A stretch of 64,000 nt of DNA from Mytilus californianus. Taxonomy: Eukaryota; Mollusca; Bivalvia; Mytilida; Mytilidae. Shown piece by piece: positions 58,852 to 64,000 of the stretch; the stretch's first letter is position 1; each line of letters starts with the position of its first letter. The stretch covers positions 3,929,794-3,993,793 of the forward strand of contig NW_026262648.1 in assembly GCF_021869535.1 (NCBI RefSeq), given 5' to 3'. Below the pieces are notes generated by a model. That model made no database searches. It had not been told where the DNA came from and saw only the letters and a list, made by a program, of their open reading frames with translations. Position numbers and translations under genes: made by a program.

Positions 58852-60049
58852 GGTCTTTCCACTTTTCCGTGGAAAGACCTATTGGTTTTTGTTCTGATTA
58901 TTTTTTTTTTTTCTTCCGCCAAATTTTGTTCTTGCGCTGTATTTTTGTTTCAAAAGATATCGCTTAGTTTTTTTGTATATAATATCAAACAGTCTATACG
59001 CTTTTGAAACTGAACCTGTTTAACCGAACACTTTTCTGTGTAAGAGTTATCTCCCCAAACACTGTTTTTCTTGTTATGAGATCTCCTTCGCAACCGTAAA
59101 AGAAAGCGACAAATTTTTTTTTCCAAAATGCTCATTATATCCTCAGGATGTTACGTTTTATTTTGACCGAAGCTATCCGGAGACTCCATATGAGAGTTAT
59201 TTCCCCTTATGCCTTTGATATAAGTGATATGCATTTCTAACTGGTAAACCATAAGTGAAAGATACCTAAGGTCTTTTGATTTGAGGTCCTTGGTCCAAAA
59301 AAAGAAAATTAGGTCAAGGTCAGAGGTCAAGGTCATATTCTAAGTTTAGATTTTGGCTTAATTTCACTTCTTTTCAAAAACCGTATAAGATATCGACAAC
59401 ATATTTTTACTAAATTGCTAGTTGCGACATGTCGTAACGCATACATTTTGGTTGAAAAGGTACGCTAACATTAAATTGGAGTTTTCTCCCCTCTTAGATT
59501 TAAAATTACGCATATGGTGATATAACTCATTCACCATATATAATAAAGACCTAGTGTCTTTTGATTTTAGGTCCTTGATTTATGACCTTCAAATTGAGCT
59601 CAAGGTCATTGGTAAATTTGACGTTCTAGATTTTGACCTTTGCTTTTACTTCATATGTATACATGATAAAACCGTGGGACTTTATGCATTAGGTTGCAAG
59701 CCAGATTACCTTGGAAAAGCTAACCGGAAGTGATCTTGTGTAAACCGGAAGTAGCTATTTTTTGTACTTGTGTAATGTACAAGTATATAGAACCATATAT
59801 TTTTGGAATCAGTGTCAGGTAAACTATCACATAATACCGGAAGTGACATTTTTCAAACCGTAGAAACAAATTATCTTCCTTATTTAAAAAAAAATGTTTA
59901 GAATTCGTATATTTTTTAAACCAGCGTACAATAAGCTATCATTTGACGCTGGAAATAACATTTTAAACCGAATTTTAATATTTTTGTATCAAAATAGATC
60001 TTTTCGGGTGGAAAGACATTTAATTGTTCTCTGAACAATTGGTCTTTAA
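58852..60049. repeat. GGTCTTTCCAC repeat, copy 2 (complete)
   Basis: 1.2 kb from GGTCTTTCCACTTTTCCG to GAACAATTGGTCTTTAATTA. It is uninterrupted and serves as reference for the other copies. Contains AGGTCA half-site clusters at 59311-59336 and a further TCAAGGTCA at 59600-59608. Non-coding. Confidence 0.82.
59311..59336 (+). promoter_or_regulatory. Cluster of AGGTCA half-sites
   Basis: AGGTCAAGGTCA-GAGGTCAAGGTCAT: four AGGTCA-type half-sites, including two TCAAGGTCA extended sites, in direct orientation. Confidence 0.42.
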
Positions 60050-61060
60050 TTATATATATATTACTATGGAGTAAGATATATCCTTAATACTGACCAAATA
60101 TAACCATGCGTTTCATTCTTACGTATAATAATTACCGTTTTATGGACATGCACTCTGACAATTGTCTAACCAAAAATACATGTATGCCAACCTGGTAAAA
60201 TGAGTCAATTGTGCAACTCTATCATTGCATGGTATAAAAAAGTTAACCAAATGATAACACAGGTGGCTTGAAGCAGATGATAATGAAAACATTAAATATG
60301 TCTGGACAGCATTCCACGCATGAAGAGCCAAGACAAATGGTCATTCGCCTTTATATATCAGTCTGCATTGATCGATCTTTCAGGAAGAGATCAAATCTGT
60401 CACAACGATTCGACATTCCATGATCACAATCCAACAATGTGTTAATTTTTTTCGAGACATGTGCCAATTATTACTTGTGACCAATCATTTTGCTTTTCCA
60501 AAATCGGAACAGTGGAACTGGGCAAACATATATCTAGCAGAACAAAGAATAGTTTTGTTTTTGGTCGTCATATAGAAATGGCATCACTGAAAACCTTATG
60601 TGATTCGTTAGAAAACAGTGGTTGAACAAGTGTTTAAACAACACGAACGACACCCTGGTGAGAATTAAATGTAACATTCAAAGAATGGAGCAATAAGAGA
60701 GAAATTGAGAGTCCGCTTAACCACATCTGATCTTTAACATTAAAGATTAAACTAGACATGTTTAGGAAGATCTTTAAGAGAATGTTCCTTCTGGGTGTAT
60801 AAAAATTCCATGACTCAGCGTATTCATTGGTTCTTTGCATTTTTCTATCCAAATTATGGCTTTCTGTACCCATGCGGGATATTATGCTATTCAACTATAG
60901 TTTAAGTGTTGCAAACTTAATTTAAAAATGGTAAATGTAAATCAAGCCTATGAGTAGAATTACACAGTTGTAAAAGGAGAAGGTGGGGGCAATCAGATCG
61001 ACTATCAGTATCACACAACTACAGCATGTAATGGTGTTTTGTCTAGAAATGGCAATAGCA

Positions 61061-62329
61061 ATTTACAAGTTCAAATCAACCTTTGAAATAATATAACGAG
61101 ATCAGGTAAACCACAGTTACGGTTTAAAAGCAAATACACAGCATTCTCAAAGTAGTTTTACCCAGAGCGCTACTTCAAGTGAATATGGATGGCATATACC
61201 TAATGTGACATTTATCACAAAGGTATCAGCATTATGTGATGAGCTAATAAAATGTGGTTGACAGATATAAAACGGATGTCACGGTCGATAAAAATGCGCG
61301 AGGACAATAATGCTATGTACGATGCTGTTCAAAATGTGGTGGGGAGTGGGGCAAAGACTAAATGGGCTGTCCTTAAGAAACATTTTGAAAACTGCATGAA
61401 AAATATGTTGTTGTTCAGGCGATAAAAAAGATGGAGAAGATACTTAGGCACTCAAAAGTCATTAGTAAAACAAAACCAGATAAGAATATGGGATAAAAAC
61501 GCAAAAAAAAAGACTAACAGCAGTTAAGAAACCACAACACAAAAATCTAACATTTGAGCAACACCAACACCACTAAAATCCGGGGATAATTCAGGTGCTC
61601 AAGAAGGGTCAGCAGTTCCTGTTCTACAAGTGATTCCAGCCTAGGTGCTTTTTTTAAAATATATTCATGAGTCATATCCAGTATATCATATAATAGTAGA
61701 TTTATACAGGTCTCTACTCCAACCCGAAGAATCATAAAACTTAAAACATGTAAAACAAATAACATATGTACATGTAAATCTTAATCGAATGTGAATGTTT
61801 CAATTGCAATAAGGTTTCCCATCCCTATACGATGGAAAACAAGACTTTCACTGGTTGACAACACAGACATCAAAAAGTAACGAGCAAATAGCACAACATT
61901 GAAAGCATAAACAACACACGTTCCTTTTCATTGAAACTAGGGATCAACTCAGATGTTCCGGAACTGGTACAACTCGTAATTTTACTCTTTAAAGTAAAAT
62001 TCGATGATTAGTCGTTTTTATTGATCATATAAATGTTATCACAATCGTGGAAAAAGAAGGGATTGTGGCAAGGAGAAGTTGAACATTTCATTTCATATAA
62101 CATAACATTATTATTTGTGACTTAGATGGAACTGAACGATCAAACAAATTCCCATGGCGTCACGAAAACGTTCGAATGTTTCCATTTATGAGATCTTTGA
62201 TTAAATTGTCTTGTAATCAGCATCAATGTACCTTGTTTACGTAATCCCTAGAACATTGTATGAACTGCAAAATAGATAGAAGTAATATCAGCAAAGCCTT
62301 GTCTTAGTTTTGTTCATTTTCACTTTTTT
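61061..62329. other. Unassigned stretch with dispersed repeat fragments
   Basis: About 61565-61635 (ATCCGGGGATAATTCAGGTG...) and 61935-61985 (AGGGATCAACTCAGATGTTC) look like diverged copies of one mussel-type repeat. No gene recognised. Short open frames here are not supported. Confidence 0.4.
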
Positions 62330-62640
62330 TGGCGGCCATTTTGAATTTTCGGCATTTAAAAAAAAAATGAAAAGTCTAATACAACGTCAGGACTTACGAG
62401 AAACGTTGGAATACATTTTATATGTTTTTAAAAGATTTGGTTTGTATATTGTTAGCTTTAAATTATACATGGTTGTGAAATTTGGACTGATTGGCAGACA
62501 TCTTAAAAACTGCTGCCATATTGGATTTTTCAGAGTGGGTTCATAGCTTGAATTGACTACCAAATATATATCTACAATTGTGCAAAGTTTCACGCTTTTA
62601 TCATCAAACCCACAATTTATCTTAAAATATGCACGAATCA
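62330..62640 (-). repeat. Inverted relative of the 57340 tandem repeat
   Basis: The reverse strand shares GTGGGTT(C/T)GATGATAAAAGC and AGCTATGAACCCAC with 57363-57600, and contains GGCGGCCATTTTGAA on the plus strand. Confidence 0.65.
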
Positions 62641-63330
62641 GCTGAACCAATAATTTGTATCAAGATACTTTTGTCTGCGGCAGAAATTCAGATCATTAAT
62701 GAATGTATCAAATAGTATTTTTACCATCTTTTCGAAGAATTTTATAAAATGGAATTTATGAGGATGCATCTTCGAGATCAAAATTTGTTGCATTTTACCA
62801 AGTAAGTTGTTATCTAACTTCTTGTCTTTAATTATAATTATGCATGTGTTCTCGTAAGATTCTTTATTAAACATTTGACGTTTTACTTGGACATTACATC
62901 CGAAAAACAGAATAGAACATGTCATGCAATTGGATCCTTTTAGGTCTATGCTCTACCTATGAAAATAAAGGGACATAATATTTTCTGTCTGTGTGCCCGT
63001 TCGTTCATCCATCCCATACTAGATTTAAAACCAGTCTTTTAGACACATATCTTTGTTTCATATTTTTTAAATATAAATGTATGTGTATTTTTATATATTT
63101 TTTATTCTACCCACTAACAAATTATAAAGTCTCTTTTGTTTGTAAATTATATATGTTTATATTCAAACTTCATATGTAATAAACACTTATGGTCTTACCA
63201 GTAGATAGTTATATTTTTGCGTTGCACAAGGTCGTGCAAAAATCTACTGCACCGCATTGGTGGGAAAAAATCAACAAACATGTGCATGCCGTCGTGACAG
63301 CATTGTGCATCGAAATTTCATTATATAATT
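62641..63330. other. No recognised gene
   Basis: A 95-codon open frame on the minus strand (62638-62925) has no motif I recognise. The AT-rich rest is unassigned. Confidence 0.4.
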
Positions 63331-64000
63331 AGGTCTTTCCACTTTTCTGTGGAAAAACCTATTGTATTTGTTCTGATTATTATTCTTTTTTTTTTTTTTT
63401 CTTCCGCCAAATTTTGTTCTTGCGATAATTTTTTGTTTCGCAATATGCCGCTTAGATATTTCTTATATTGTATCGTACAGTTTTTTCGTGCGCTTTTAAA
63501 TTTCACCCTGCTAAGCCGAACAATTTTCTTTGTAAAAGTTATCTCCCCGTTTACTGTTTATCTTGTTTGTGCATCTCCTTCGTAACAAAAAAAAATATCG
63601 ACAAAATTCTTTTTCTAAATTGTTCGTTACATCCTCAGGATTTTTTGGCTAATTTGAATAGAAGCGATTTGGTGAAATCTTAAAGGAGTTATCTACCTTT
63701 ACCATATAAATTTGTCGTTATATTTTTGTAACTCATAAACCGTAAGCCGTAAAAACCTGAAGTTATTTTATTTGAGGTCCATGGGTCCTAACTTAGAAAA
63801 TAAGGTCAAGGTCAAAGGTCAAGGTCATGTTCTATATTTTTGATTTTGCTTGTTTTTGTATTTTCTCTGACACTTTAAAAGTTATATATAAAAGAACTAG
63901 TGCAAAATGTTTGCCTTGTTCTGATGAAAATATGATACATTTGGTCTGAAACAATCCAATGACATCTTATAGGAGTTATTGTCCCTGAAATGATTAAATC
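63331..64000. repeat. GGTCTTTCCAC repeat, copy 3 (cut by window end)
   Basis: Begins AGGTCTTTCCACTTTTCTG at 63331 and follows the layout of the 58852 copy, including AGGTCAAGGTCA-AAGGTCAAGGTCAT at 63803-63828. It runs to the end of the window. Confidence 0.8.

Larger units (their letters stand above)
58437..61060 (+). pseudogene. Decayed gene of a large uncharacterised invertebrate protein family
   Basis: Broken plus-strand frames contain, in order: YIGILLDARTRK (58445), VVPPSNPGGFTTAAVDNID then SSTTAK after a shift (58600-58675), WLEADDNENIKYVWTAFHA (60265-60320), FQEEIKSVTTIRHSM (60380-60425), a decayed middle, MASLKTLCDSLENSG (60580-60625), SLRECSFWVY (60772-60801) and NQAYE...VVKGEGGG (60938-60990). 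Spacing and order match a large protein family of unknown function that I remember from cnidarians, molluscs and echinoderms; I cannot name it. There are many stops and frameshifts. A 1.2-kb repeat (58852-60049) is inserted in it. Open frames on the minus strand are antisense. Confidence 0.6.

Noticed and set aside
60140..60894. Minus-strand frames of 63 and 86 codons
   Set aside because: They are antisense to the better-supported plus-strand pseudogene remnants.

Overview
This window looks like a piece of a marine bivalve nuclear genome, most likely a mussel such as Mytilus. It is AT-rich, has no intact host gene that I can recognise, and is built almost entirely of satellite DNA, retroelements and short inverted-repeat elements. 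Several dispersed repeats match ones I remember from mussel genomes. The assignment rests on memory of those repeats, not on a database search.

Region 1 (1-34783) is a tandem satellite with a unit of about 1,218 bp, roughly 20 units in all, starting outside the window. It shows dimeric higher-order structure (about 2,437 bp). Five elements interrupt or end it: a 0.73-kb element with short inverted ends (9126-9854); a 7.85-kb tyrosine-recombinase retrotransposon of the Ngaro/DIRS type (12626-20472); two copies of a 1.09-kb TTAA-flanked piggyBac-like element (30064-31151 and 33592-34674), which were amplified together with the satellite; and a 437-bp TA-flanked MITE (34784-35220) at which the array stops.

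The Ngaro-like element is the most interesting object. It has the full split-direct-repeat layout A1 - genes - B1 - A2 - B2. All its junctions share the core ACTATT with the target site, and the satellite resumes on the other side without a target duplication. Its gene order is unusual: a short gag-like first ORF, then the tyrosine recombinase, then the rest of gag with a zinc knuckle, then reverse transcriptase-RNase H, then an SGNH hydrolase. An in-phase splice donor ends the first ORF and acceptor-like sites open the downstream reading frames. The recombinase may therefore lie inside a gag intron, with the downstream genes expressed by alternative splicing. This copy is decayed by stops and frameshifts; only the hydrolase frame is uninterrupted.

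Region 2 (35.2-46.1 kb) is a graveyard of retroelement pieces: Penelope-like elements (35786-36881 and 40597-41745), LINE 3' ends (38329-39067 and 42760-45095), a LINE/Penelope chimera, a 600-bp foldback, a second copy of a hairpin-bearing repeat also found in the Ngaro-like element, and a tandem array carrying RFX X-box-like motifs. Region 3 (46.1-53.4 kb) is an imperfect tandem segmental duplication with two promoter-like blocks. One copy is split by a 2.5-kb element made of a GTC microsatellite, hairpins and a 524-bp higher-order tandem repeat. Region 4 (53.4-56.2 kb) is a nearly intact Penelope-like reverse transcriptase frame with only two stop codons. Region 5 (56.2-64 kb) holds another Penelope fragment on the minus strand, two or more copies of a repeat that begins GGTCTTTCCAC and carries nuclear-receptor half-sites, and a decayed pseudogene of a large uncharacterised invertebrate protein family (58437-61060) interrupted by one of those repeats.
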